Shown piece by piece: positions 6,715 through 14,967 of a stretch of 64,000 nucleotides of DNA. Made by a program: the position numbers and the translations under genes. Location: positions 1,307,001-1,371,000 of the forward strand of contig NC_010718.1 of NCBI RefSeq assembly GCF_000020005.1, read 5' to 3'. The DNA is from Natranaerobius thermophilus JW/NM-WN-LF. GTDB taxonomy: Bacteria; Bacillota; Natranaerobiia; Natranaerobiales; Natranaerobiaceae. A model generated the notes under the pieces. It was given only the letters and a program-made list of their open reading frames with translations, was not told the DNA's origin and made no database searches. Every line of letters starts with the position of its first letter. Position 1 is the first letter of the stretch.

Positions 6715-8307
6715 ATGGCAGTCAAAACCTCTAGTAAGAAGAAACTAGATAAAGTCTTAAATAACTTTGAGTTATATGCCAAGAACTTTATGAAGGTAGT
6801 TGATATAACAGGTGAAGAAGTTCCCTTAACATTAAACGAAGAACAGAGATACCTTTACAGGAACATGGATAAATATAATATTTGTCTAAAATCCCGACAG
6901 TTAGGAATAACTACACTTAGTTGTGCTTATTCAGTCTATTTAGCATGTACTAGGAAAAATGTTACTTCAATGATTGTCAGTTATAATCTTGAAAGTACAC
7001 AAGAGATTTTTAATAAACTAAAAAGCATTTATAATAGTATTCCCGATGATGAGAGAATCAAGCCAAAGGAGTTAAGAAATAACAGATATGAATTGTTACT
7101 TGAAAATGGTAGCAAGGTACTTGTAAAAACAGCAGGGTATAAAGAGCTATCACGTGGTTTAACTTTGAGTTTTGCCCACCTATCAGAATACGCTTTTTGG
7201 AATGAGTGGGTACAAACAAAAGGATTAATGGGTTTAGAACAGTCCTTAATGAAGTCAGATGAACCTGGGAAAGGTCAAATAATAATTGAAAGTACCGCCA
7301 ATGGTCTTAACAAATTTTACGAGCTTTTTAAATCAGCAGAGAAGGGTAACAGTAAATACAAACCCTTCTTTTTTAATTGGATAGACAATAAAAAGCAGTT
7401 TGCTAGTGAATATGATATTGCTGAAAAGTGGTATAAGTCTATCAATAAAGGAAATAGATTAACAACAAAAGATTTAACAGATGAAACGTCAAAAAAATTG
7501 TACTATGAAAAAGGTGCTAATTTAAAACAGATAATGTGGCGTTATTGGAAGTTACAGGATATGACAGAAGAAGAATTCTGTCAGGAATATCCCTCACATT
7601 CTGAACAGGCATTTATAAGTAGTCAGAAGTCAATATTTGATACTGAAATGATTGTTAAAAGATTAGATAATTTACTTCCACCATTGCCAAAGGAAGAACT
7701 AGCTGATCTGCCTAGTAAACTAAAAAAATATCTTAACAATGGATTGGATATTTACAATAGACCAAAGAGAGAACGCCATTTTGCAGGTGTTGATGTTGCT
7801 AGTGGTTCTGGTGCTGATTATTCTTCAATCATAGTTCTAAACAAAGATGGTGAACAAGTTGCTAGTTTTTATAGAAATGATGTACCAGTCCATGAGTTTG
7901 CTGAAATAGTTAACGAGCTAGGCAGGTATTTTAGTTATGCTTATACCTGTATAGAAAGAAATTCATACGGACTCCCATTAATTGAAAGACTAAGAGAAAG
8001 GCATCAATATATGAACTTATACAAGATGAAAACATTTGACCAAAGAGGTAAAAAGAAAAAACAGTTGGGATGGTTAACTACAAACGCATCTAAAAGCATT
8101 ATGATAACGGACTTAAAAGAGTTATTTGAGAAAGGGTTAATTAATATTAACTGTCAAAGAACACTTGAAGAAATGAGGATATTTGAAGTTAGAGAAGATG
8201 GAAGTACAGGAAACAAGCAAGGAGAAGAAAACCATGATGATATGGTGATTGCTCTAGCTTTAAGTGTGGTTGCTTTAAAAGATAATAAATATTTTGTAAA
8301 GATATAA
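6715..8307 (+). CDS. Terminase large subunit
   Basis: This 530-residue protein is a phage DNA-packaging motor subunit with an N-terminal ATPase and C-terminal nuclease. Visible motifs: the deviant Walker A LKSRQLGITTL near residues 58-68, the Walker B-like FAHLSEYAFW near 151-160, and the coupling motif ESTANG near 192-197. The RNase H-like nuclease starts with GVDVASGSGAD near 357 and ends with the HDDMV acidic pair near 506. The length fits intact large terminases. It is the last gene of the phage-like block, with tRNA-Val 112 bases downstream. No portal gene follows, although portal normally comes right after terL; that gene would have to be left of the window or missing. Confidence 0.92.
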   Translation: MAVKTSSKKKLDKVLNNFELYAKNFMKVVDITGEEVPLTLNEEQRYLYRNMDKYNICLKSRQLGITTLSCAYSVYLACTRKNVTSMIVSYNLESTQEIFNKLKSIYNSIPDDERIKPKELRNNRYELLLENGSKVLVKTAGYKELSRGLTLSFAHLSEYAFWNEWVQTKGLMGLEQSLMKSDEPGKGQIIIESTANGLNKFYELFKSAEKGNSKYKPFFFNWIDNKKQFASEYDIAEKWYKSINKGNRLTTKDLTDETSKKLYYEKGANLKQIMWRYWKLQDMTEEEFCQEYPSHSEQAFISSQKSIFDTEMIVKRLDNLLPPLPKEELADLPSKLKKYLNNGLDIYNRPKRERHFAGVDVASGSGADYSSIIVLNKDGEQVASFYRNDVPVHEFAEIVNELGRYFSYAYTCIERNSYGLPLIERLRERHQYMNLYKMKTFDQRGKKKKQLGWLTTNASKSIMITDLKELFEKGLININCQRTLEEMRIFEVREDGSTGNKQGEENHDDMVIALALSVVALKDNKYFVKI

Positions 8308-8322
8308 TTTAACAACAAAGGG

Positions 8323-8394
8323 GTAAACCACTTGATTTCTAGTTTTGACTGTCTTATACTAGAGATATAACGGACTAATAAGAAAGTGGTTTAC
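8323..8394. repeat. 11-bp inverted repeat enclosing the tRNA promoter
   Basis: GTAAACCACTT at 8323-8333 and its exact reverse complement AAGTGGTTTAC at 8384-8394 are 50 bases apart and enclose the promoter of the tRNA-Val gene. This is also the boundary of the phage-like block, so the repeats may be integrase arm or core sites, or an operator pair. Confidence 0.55.
8332..8360 (+). promoter_or_regulatory. Promoter of tRNA-Val
   Basis: TTGATT at 8332-8337 and TATACT at 8355-8360 with 17 bases between them. The tRNA 5' end lies about 58 bases downstream. Confidence 0.6.
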
Positions 8395-8418
8395 TTAGCA
8401 GTGATTCGTTGATTGAAA

Positions 8419-8494
8419 GGGCGGATAGCTCAGCTGGGAGAGCACCTGCCTTACAAGCAGGGGGTCACAGGTTCGAGCCCTGTTCCGCCCACCA
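8419..8494 (+). tRNA. tRNA-Val (anticodon TAC)
   Basis: This 76-base gene folds as a full cloverleaf: acceptor GGGCGGA/TCCGCCC, D arm GCTC/GAGC, anticodon arm CCTGC/GCAGG with loop CTTACAA (anticodon TAC), and T arm ACAGG/CCTGT with loop TTCGAGC. CCA is encoded. It stands alone at the right border of the phage-like block, and tRNA 3' ends are common attachment sites. The integration junction itself cannot be proven here, because the other end of the element is outside the window. Confidence 0.97.
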
Positions 8495-8520
8495 AATTTT
8501 AAAAATTAGATTGTTAGCTA

Positions 8521-8550
8521 ACCGCATCTACAAAGATGCGGTTTTTATTT
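8521..8550 (+). terminator. Intrinsic terminator after tRNA-Val
   Basis: ACCGCATC at 8521-8528 pairs with GATGCGGT at 8535-8542 around TACAAA and is followed by TTTTATTTT. The stretch 8551-8626 before the next gene holds only its ribosome binding site. Confidence 0.88.
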
Positions 8551-8626
8551 TACTTAGAAGGATATTTTGCCGTTAAAATCAAATAATTATAAATGGAATT
8601 AGTTTAAAATTGGAGGTGGTGTAAAT

Positions 8627-9157
8627 ATGGAGAAGAAGATTGGCGGTGTTACTCTAAAAATCACTAAAGGTGATATTGCCAATCAAAATGATGTGCAAGC
8701 TATAGTTAATGCAGCCAATAGAGAGTTGCGAACTGGTGGTGGAGTAGCAGGAGCTATCCATCGAGGTGCTGGTCCGGAATTAGAACAGGAATGCCGACAA
8801 TATGCTCCAATTACACCGGGTGAAGCAGTTATAACAGGAGCTCATAATTTACCTAATGATTATGTAATCCACTGTTTGGGGCCAGTATATGGTGTTGATA
8901 AGCCACATGATGAATTATTGATTAAATGTTATAAAAATGTTTTAAAGAAAGCCGATGAACATGAGATTAGATCCGTAGCATTCCCTGCAATATCTACTGG
9001 AGCATTTGGATATCCCATTGAAGAAGCTACCGAAATTGCCTTAGATACTGTTAAAGCGCAGGCAGATAAACTTAAAAATATTGAATTAATAAAATTTGTA
9101 TTATTTGACGATAACAGTTTTAAAACTTATCAAGAAAAAACAAAGGAAATAGTCTGA
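8627..9157 (+). CDS. Macro-domain ADP-ribose hydrolase
   Basis: This 176-residue protein is a single macro domain of the YmdB/MacroD type, which binds ADP-ribose and removes O-acetyl or protein-linked ADP-ribose. Seen: KGDIANQNDVQAIVNAAN near residues 14-31 with the catalytic Asn-Ala-Ala-Asn stretch, the loop RTGGGVAGAIHRGAG near 36-50, and the second loop PAISTGAFGYP near 123-133. The start has GGAGGTGG upstream. It stands alone between the tRNA gene and the oxidoreductase operon. Macro domains also counter phage and toxin ADP-ribosylation, but no partner ART/DarT gene is visible next to it. Confidence 0.9.
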   Translation: MEKKIGGVTLKITKGDIANQNDVQAIVNAANRELRTGGGVAGAIHRGAGPELEQECRQYAPITPGEAVITGAHNLPNDYVIHCLGPVYGVDKPHDELLIKCYKNVLKKADEHEIRSVAFPAISTGAFGYPIEEATEIALDTVKAQADKLKNIELIKFVLFDDNSFKTYQEKTKEIV

Positions 9158-9199
9158 ATTTTTTTAGTTTAATCATAAAAGGTTGTAGGGTCATTCCAT

Positions 9200-9217
9200 T
9201 TGTTATAAAATGAACAT
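9200..9217 (+). promoter_or_regulatory. Rex-like operator
   Basis: TTGTTATAAAATGAACAT matches 15 of 18 positions of the Rex consensus (TTGTKAA-W4-TTMACAA) as I know it. It lies 22 bases upstream of an extended -10 promoter that serves an NADH-linked operon. Rex is the NADH/NAD+ sensing repressor of fermentation genes in Firmicutes. Confidence 0.45.
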
Positions 9218-9238
9218 AGGGTATGAGGGGTATTTTTA

Positions 9239-9247
9239 TGTTATAAT
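9239..9247 (+). promoter_or_regulatory. Extended -10 promoter of the NuoEFG-like operon
   Basis: TGTTATAAT at 9239-9247 is a perfect extended -10 (TG-N-TATAAT). The -35 region at 17-base spacing is poor, as is usual for this type. Confidence 0.5.
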
Positions 9248-9344
9248 ATCTAGGACAGGCTTAGTTTTTAAGTCATTAGTAATAAAGATTAATTAATGTA
9301 TTAAGTATTTAGGGAGGACATATTTTTCTGTTAGGAGGGATAAC

Positions 9345-9821
9345 GTGTCTCAAGAAAAAACCATTGGAACAGAGGAAGTCAAAAAAGTAGAGAATCTAGT
9401 CAAAAAACACCAAGATAAAAAAGGTGCAGCTATTCCAATTTTGCAAGACATACAAAAGGAGTTGGGGTACATTCCTAAAGAGGTGTTACCAAAAGTTACC
9501 TCTTTAACAAAGATTCCAGAAAGTGACCTCTACAGTATTGTTACATTTTATTCTCAATTTAGATTGCAGCCCGTTGGTGATAATTTGATTCATGTTTGTC
9601 ACGGAACTGCATGTCACTTGGCTGGTGCCGAGGAGATCACCAATGCTTTAGTACGAGAATTAGAGATTGGCGATGAAGGTACAAGCCCCGATGGTAAATT
9701 TACTGTCGAAAAAGTAGCCTGCCTCGGTTGCTGCAGTTTAGCACCAGTTATGACTATAAATGGTGAAACTCACGGCAGGCTGACTCCTGACAAAGCTGTT
9801 AAAATAGCTAAAAACATCTAG
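9345..9821 (+). CDS. NuoE/HydC-like [2Fe-2S] subunit (StnA-like)
   Basis: This 158-residue protein is a thioredoxin-fold [2Fe-2S] subunit of NADH-linked oxidoreductases, the NuoE family. Four cysteines bind the cluster: C85 and C90 in HVCHGTACHLAG, then C126 and C130 in ACLGCCSLAP. The N-terminal helical bundle (residues 10-65) is present, so the family length is complete. The start is GTG 9345 with AGGAGGG upstream. The NuoF-like gene starts 15 bases after its stop. It would shuttle electrons as part of the complex; in bifurcating enzymes this cluster may act in conformational gating rather than simple transfer. Confidence 0.93.
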   Translation: MSQEKTIGTEEVKKVENLVKKHQDKKGAAIPILQDIQKELGYIPKEVLPKVTSLTKIPESDLYSIVTFYSQFRLQPVGDNLIHVCHGTACHLAGAEEITNALVRELEIGDEGTSPDGKFTVEKVACLGCCSLAPVMTINGETHGRLTPDKAVKIAKNI

Positions 9822-9836
9822 GAGGTGGACAAAAGT

Positions 9837-11651
9837 ATGGTACCAGTTGTAAAAATCGGAATGGCCAGTTGTGGTATAGCTGCAGGGGCTAAAAAAGTTT
9901 ATGACCTTTTCTCCGATGAAGCTCAAAGTAAAGCTTCTGTTCAAGAAACTGGCTGTGTCGGAATGTGTTTTAAAGAACCTCTGGTTGAAGTGATCGATAA
10001 TGAGGGACGTTTTATTTACGGGGATGTGGATGAGAAAAAAGCGCAGCAAATTATTGAAGATCACTTGGATAATGGTCAACCTGTAGAGGATTTGATAGTT
10101 TATTCTGACAAAATTGAATCTGAAATTCAAAAATATTTGGATAGTCAAAAACGAATTTTATTGAAAAACAGTGGTAAAATTGATCCAGAAAATATAGAAA
10201 GTTATTTAGAAGAAGGCGGTTATCAAGGCTTATTAAATGCTTTAAAAGAAATGACTCCCAAAGATGTGATAGAAGAAGTTCAAAGCTCTGGTCTTAGAGG
10301 CCGAGGAGGAGCTGGCTTTCCTACTTTCAAAAAATGGGAATTTACAAGAATTGAAGAAAGACAGCCTAAATACGTGATTTGCAATGCCGATGAAGGTGAC
10401 CCGGGTGCTTTCATGGATAGAAGTGTCTTGGAAAGTGATCCCCATAGTTTACTAGAAGGAATGGCAATTGCCGGTTATGCTATTGGGGCTAACACTGGAT
10501 ATATCTATATTAGAGCTGAATATCCACTTGCCGTTAAGAGGCTAGAGATAGCTATAGAACAGGCTAAAGAAAAGGGTTATTTAGGTAAAAACATTCAAGA
10601 TACTGGATTTGATTTTGATATATATATTCGTGAAGGTGCAGGTGCTTTCGTTTGCGGTGAGGAGACAGCGTTAATAGCAAGTATTGAAGGTAAACGTGGA
10701 ACACCTACTTTTAAACCGCCATTCCCAGCCCAAAAAGGTTTATGGACTCAACCAAGTTGTATTAATAACGTAGAAACCTTAGCTAATGTACCCAGGGTCT
10801 TTTTACAAGGAGCTGAAGCTTACAGTGAACTTGGTACTGAAAATAGCAAAGGTACAAAGGTATTTGCCCTGGCTGGTGACGTAAAACGCGGTGGTTTGAT
10901 TGAAGTTCCTATGGGAATTAAAATCAAAGATATCGTTTATGAAGTTGGCGGCGGAATTGTTGAAGACAAAGGGTTCAAGGCTGTTCAGATAGGCGGACCT
11001 TCTGGAGGTTGTATACCTGCTAAATATCAGGATGTATCAGTTGATTACGAGTCACTAAATGAGCTAGGTGCTATCATGGGTTCAGGTGGTTTGCTCGTAA
11101 TGGATGAGGATACTTGTATGGTAGACGTAGCCAAGTTTTTCTTGGACTTTACTGCTGAAGAGTCCTGCGGTAAATGTACTTTCTGCCGAATCGGAACTCA
11201 TCAGATGCTTGATATTTTAGATAAAATCACTGAAGGTCGAGGAGAAATGGAAGACATTGATCGTTTAGAAGATTTGGGTAGTAAAATCATTAAAGGATCC
11301 CTATGTGGATTGGGTCAAACTGCTCCTAACCCGGTATTAACAACCTTGAAGTACTTTAGAGATGAGTACGAAGCTCATGTTAAAGAAAATAGATGTCCAG
11401 CTGGCACTTGTAAAGAGCTGATCGCCTTCTCCATAACAGATGATTGTATTGGTTGCGGAGTTTGTAAGAAGAGCTGTCCAGTTGGAGCGATTTCTGGAGA
11501 TAAAAAAGAGATCCATATCATAGATCAAGAAGAATGTGTAAAATGCGGTATGTGCGTATCAGCATGTAAATTTGATGCTATTCACGTAGTTAGTGGTGAA
11601 GAGAAAGAGAGGATAACTAGCAAGGGAGGGGATAAAGGTGACGAAAGTTAA
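9837..11651 (+). CDS. NuoF/HydB-like flavoprotein subunit (StnB-like)
   Basis: This 604-residue protein binds NADH, FMN and Fe-S clusters. In order: an N-terminal thioredoxin-like [2Fe-2S] domain (SCGIAAG and TGCVGMCFKEP), the NuoF core with the NADH/FMN loop GRGGAGFPTFKKWEFT and NADEGDPGAFMD, the [4Fe-4S] motif SCGKCTFCRIGTH, and two C-terminal ferredoxin clusters CIGCGVCKKSCP and CVKCGMCVSAC. The same domain order occurs in HydB of electron-bifurcating hydrogenases. I place the start at ATG 9837, eight bases after GGAGGTGG; the GTG at 9825 lies inside that site. It overlaps the next gene by 14 bases, so the subunits are translationally linked. Confidence 0.93.
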   Translation: MVPVVKIGMASCGIAAGAKKVYDLFSDEAQSKASVQETGCVGMCFKEPLVEVIDNEGRFIYGDVDEKKAQQIIEDHLDNGQPVEDLIVYSDKIESEIQKYLDSQKRILLKNSGKIDPENIESYLEEGGYQGLLNALKEMTPKDVIEEVQSSGLRGRGGAGFPTFKKWEFTRIEERQPKYVICNADEGDPGAFMDRSVLESDPHSLLEGMAIAGYAIGANTGYIYIRAEYPLAVKRLEIAIEQAKEKGYLGKNIQDTGFDFDIYIREGAGAFVCGEETALIASIEGKRGTPTFKPPFPAQKGLWTQPSCINNVETLANVPRVFLQGAEAYSELGTENSKGTKVFALAGDVKRGGLIEVPMGIKIKDIVYEVGGGIVEDKGFKAVQIGGPSGGCIPAKYQDVSVDYESLNELGAIMGSGGLLVMDEDTCMVDVAKFFLDFTAEESCGKCTFCRIGTHQMLDILDKITEGRGEMEDIDRLEDLGSKIIKGSLCGLGQTAPNPVLTTLKYFRDEYEAHVKENRCPAGTCKELIAFSITDDCIGCGVCKKSCPVGAISGDKKEIHIIDQEECVKCGMCVSACKFDAIHVVSGEEKERITSKGGDKGDES

Positions 11652-14600
11652 AGTAACAATTGATAACAAAACTGTTGAAGTGAATCCAGGAGCGACTGTT
11701 TTAGAAGCTGCGGAAAAGGCTGATGTGGAAATCCCCACCTTGTGTCATGATCCACGATTGGAGCCTTTTGCAGCTTGTCGACTGTGCTTTGTGGAAATCG
11801 AAGGTGGAAACAAACCCATGACTGCTTGCTCCACTGAGGCACGGGATGGTATGGAAGTTCATACTAATTCAGAAACATTATCTGAGATTCGAAAGTCTGC
11901 TTTGGAGTTACTATTAGCTAATCACTATGGCGATTGTATGGCTCCATGTAATCAAGCTTGTCCTGCAAGTGTTGATGTCCAAGGTTTTATTGCGCACATT
12001 GCAAATGGTAAACCAAGGGAAGCAGCTAGCGTTGTAAGAGAACAAATGCCCTTCCCTTCCAGTGTAGGTAGGGTTTGTCCTAAATTCTGTGAAGAAAAAT
12101 GTCGTAGAGACATTTTAGAAGATCCTGTTTCTATTTGTACACTTCACAGATTTGCAGGAGATCAGGATCTGGCAGCAAAAGGAGATAATTTACCTGAAGT
12201 AAAACCTGACACTGGTAAACATGTGGCTGTAGTAGGTGGCGGACCTGCAGGCTTATCAGCTGCCTATTACTTGCGACAAGAGGGTCATAGAGTTACCATC
12301 TTTGAAGGTGAAGAAAAATTAGGTGGATTTTTAAGATATGGTATTCCTGAATACCGACTTCCCAATGACTTGCTAGATCAAGAGATCGATCATATATTAA
12401 AACTTGGTATACAAGTAAAAACCAATAAGCGATTAGGTGAAGACTTTACCGTAGATAGCTTAAAAGAATCCGAATATGATGCAGTATTCTTAGCTATTGG
12501 CGCTCAAGAAAATAGAGATTTAGACTTGGGATGTCCTTCCGATCTAAGTGGTTTTTATTCAGGTATAGATTACCTGAAAAATATTGCGGAAGGAAAACAT
12601 GTGGAATTAGGTAAAAAAGTAGTAGTTGTTGGTGGCGGTAATACCGCTATGGATGCTGCTAGAACTTCAGTTAGAATGGGAGCAGATGTGACAGTAGTTT
12701 ACAGACGTTCAAGAAATGAAATGCCTGCAGATCCTAAAGAAATTGAAGAAGCCCTTGAAGAAGGTGTAGATATTCAGTTCTTGACAAATCCTTCCCAAGT
12801 GATCGGAGAAGACAAAGTAGAAGAAGTTGAATGTGTTCAAATGGAATTAGGTCCTCCTGATGAAAGTGGTAGAAGAAGACCACAACCAATTGAAGGTTCT
12901 GAATTTCGTTTACAGGCTGATTCAGTCATATTAGCTGTAGGGCAAGAAGTTGATGATGACTGCTTTGCTGACTGTGAAGCTCTGTGTGCAACTTCTTGGG
13001 GTGAAGTAGACGCCTCTGAGGAAACATTTACAACTACAGCTGAGGGAGTATTTGCGGCAGGAGACTGCGTAACAGGACCTAGTACTGTAGTTGAAGCTAT
13101 TGGTCAAGCAAAGAAAGCTACCTTTTCCATCGATAAATATCTGAATGGTGAAGAAATTACTCCTATTAAAGAAGAATACAACTGCTCTCGAGGTGAGAAT
13201 GAAGATATCGATCCTGAAGAATATGCTGATGAAGAATCTCAAGAACGAACTGAACAACCTACCATTGAACCTGAAAAGAGAAAAACTAGCTTCGTGGAAT
13301 ATGAACACGGATTTGACGAATTGAGTGCAAGAAAAGAAACTAAACGTTGCCTATCATGCGGTTGTGATGAAGTTTTTGACTGTACTTTGAAAGAACTTGC
13401 AACGGAATACGGAGTATCTGATGACGAAGTTGTTAAGATGGACAGAAAGCAAAATCATCCAATTCCAGAGGATCACCCATATATTAAGAGAGATCCAAAT
13501 AAGTGTATCCTATGTGGTAGTTGTGTCAGAATCTGTAGTGAAGTCCAGGGAGTTCATGCTTTTGGAATGGTAAATAGGGGACTAGATACAATCGTACTAC
13601 CTTCCCTAGAAATGCCTTTAGAAGAAACAGAATGTGAATCTTGCAGCCAGTGTATTTCCGTATGTCCAACTGGTGCTTTGACAAACAGATTAGCGCTTGA
13701 AAAACCCGGACCATGGAAAACGGACAAAAAAGATTCCGTATGTCCTCACTGCGGTGTTGGCTGCTCAATCACCTTGGAACATGCAGGAGACCAACTAGTA
13801 GGAGTAGAATCGAGAGTAAACAATGAAGTGAATGCTGGTAACTTGTGCGTGGAAGGTGCTTATCGATACAACACACTAGATCAACACGAAAACAACGAAA
13901 TGGCAGAAAATGATCAAGAAGAAGCTCTTAAGAAGGCTGCCCATGAGTTAGCCAGGGTTAAAAAAGAAGGAAGCTTAGCAGTATTTATTTCACCAAAACT
14001 GCCTTTAGAAATAGCTAAACAAACTAAGCAGCTAGCCCACGGAAAACTGGGAGCTGATTATATAGCAAGTACTACTCCAATAAACTACTCAATACTCAAA
14101 CAATCTAAAGAGGAATTAATGGCAGAATACGGTGGAGAGTTCAATGACTTGGATCATTCTGACTTTATAGTTATGTATAGAGTGAATCCCGGTGAAGATT
14201 ATCCGGTAGTTGATAACAGAGTTAGAATGAATAAAAATAAGGGTACTCAGCTAGCCTTAATTAATGATGTAAAAACAAAATTAGATGATATTGTAGACAA
14301 TTATGTAGCAGTGGATTCATCTAAAAAAGGCCAAGAAACATTAACTAGTCTAGCTAATGGTGCAGGACAAGATGAAGTAGCAAAATCCTTACAACAAGCC
14401 AAGTCACCTGTGATTATCCTTGATGGAGCCAGAATAACTGAACAAGAATTACAAGCTGTTACAGAAGTAGCAAATAAACATCAGGGCGATCTTAAAGTAC
14501 TAGTTCTACAACCAGCGGGTAACAGTTATGGTTTTGTTCAAGAAGACATCCTTACTCACGAACATGAAGAAGTTATGAATAAGGTGGCGGCAGGAGATAT

Positions 14601-14859
14601 TACCGGTGCTTTAGTAATCGAATCTGATGAAGAATTAGCTACTAAGTTATCCAATAATGGCAAATCACTTTTTGTAGCTGATATTCTTGCCGGAAGAGTG
14701 GCTGGAAATGGAGCTGCAGATGTAACCATGATGGCAGAAAGCTATCTAGAAATGGACGGTAGTTTCTACAACTCTGAAGGTAGACTACAAAAGATGTCGG
14801 CTGTGAACAAAAAGCCAGTGGTAACAGAACTTTTAGAGAAATTACAACAGTCTATGTAG
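11638..14859 (+). CDS. NuoG/GltD fusion subunit (StnC-like)
   Basis: This 1073-residue protein fuses several redox modules. Residues 1-75 form a [2Fe-2S] domain with C36, C47, C50 and C64. Residues 96-160 hold the Cys-rich lead-in of GltD/NfnB proteins. An FAD-binding VVGGGPAGLSAAYYL lies near 197, and a second nucleotide-binding motif VVVGGGNTAMDAAR with the NADPH-type YRRSRNEMP lies near 330-362. Two ferredoxin clusters (CILCGSCVRIC, CESCSQCISVC) lie near 622-675. CPHCGVGCSI near 702 is the Fe-S motif of molybdopterin enzymes, but the rest (740-1073) is a degenerate NuoG-type domain with no hydrogenase H-cluster. It likely carries the NADP(H) site of an electron-bifurcating transhydrogenase. 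The GTG start follows GGAGGGG. Confidence 0.85.
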   Translation: MTKVKVTIDNKTVEVNPGATVLEAAEKADVEIPTLCHDPRLEPFAACRLCFVEIEGGNKPMTACSTEARDGMEVHTNSETLSEIRKSALELLLANHYGDCMAPCNQACPASVDVQGFIAHIANGKPREAASVVREQMPFPSSVGRVCPKFCEEKCRRDILEDPVSICTLHRFAGDQDLAAKGDNLPEVKPDTGKHVAVVGGGPAGLSAAYYLRQEGHRVTIFEGEEKLGGFLRYGIPEYRLPNDLLDQEIDHILKLGIQVKTNKRLGEDFTVDSLKESEYDAVFLAIGAQENRDLDLGCPSDLSGFYSGIDYLKNIAEGKHVELGKKVVVVGGGNTAMDAARTSVRMGADVTVVYRRSRNEMPADPKEIEEALEEGVDIQFLTNPSQVIGEDKVEEVECVQMELGPPDESGRRRPQPIEGSEFRLQADSVILAVGQEVDDDCFADCEALCATSWGEVDASEETFTTTAEGVFAAGDCVTGPSTVVEAIGQAKKATFSIDKYLNGEEITPIKEEYNCSRGENEDIDPEEYADEESQERTEQPTIEPEKRKTSFVEYEHGFDELSARKETKRCLSCGCDEVFDCTLKELATEYGVSDDEVVKMDRKQNHPIPEDHPYIKRDPNKCILCGSCVRICSEVQGVHAFGMVNRGLDTIVLPSLEMPLEETECESCSQCISVCPTGALTNRLALEKPGPWKTDKKDSVCPHCGVGCSITLEHAGDQLVGVESRVNNEVNAGNLCVEGAYRYNTLDQHENNEMAENDQEEALKKAAHELARVKKEGSLAVFISPKLPLEIAKQTKQLAHGKLGADYIASTTPINYSILKQSKEELMAEYGGEFNDLDHSDFIVMYRVNPGEDYPVVDNRVRMNKNKGTQLALINDVKTKLDDIVDNYVAVDSSKKGQETLTSLANGAGQDEVAKSLQQAKSPVIILDGARITEQELQAVTEVANKHQGDLKVLVLQPAGNSYGFVQEDILTHEHEEVMNKVAAGDITGALVIESDEELATKLSNNGKSLFVADILAGRVAGNGAADVTMMAESYLEMDGSFYNSEGRLQKMSAVNKKPVVTELLEKLQQSM

Positions 14860-14904
14860 ATTTATATGATAAATGACGGTAAGAGAATATTCCGTTAACA
14901 AGAA

Positions 14905-14940
14905 AAGCAGGCTTCCTAATTTAGGGAGCCTGCTTTTTTC
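14905..14940. terminator. Bidirectional terminator
   Basis: AAGCAGGCTTCC at 14905-14916 pairs with GGGAGCCTGCTT at 14924-14935 (one G-U), with T runs on the plus side and TTTTC on the minus side. It separates the convergent transhydrogenase operon and ppaC. Confidence 0.9.
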
Positions 14941-14967
14941 ATATCGTGACATCAAGAATTACGTTAA

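Noticed and set aside
12931-13308. Minus-strand frame of 125 codons inside the large oxidoreductase gene
   Set aside because: Phe/Ile/Ser-rich composition of an antisense shadow of a Glu/Lys-rich gene; the plus-strand gene has clear motifs.
11638-14859. Molybdenum formate dehydrogenase or [FeFe] hydrogenase catalytic subunit
   Set aside because: The Fe-S motif of molybdopterin enzymes is there, but no cofactor-binding catalytic domain and no H-cluster cysteines follow.
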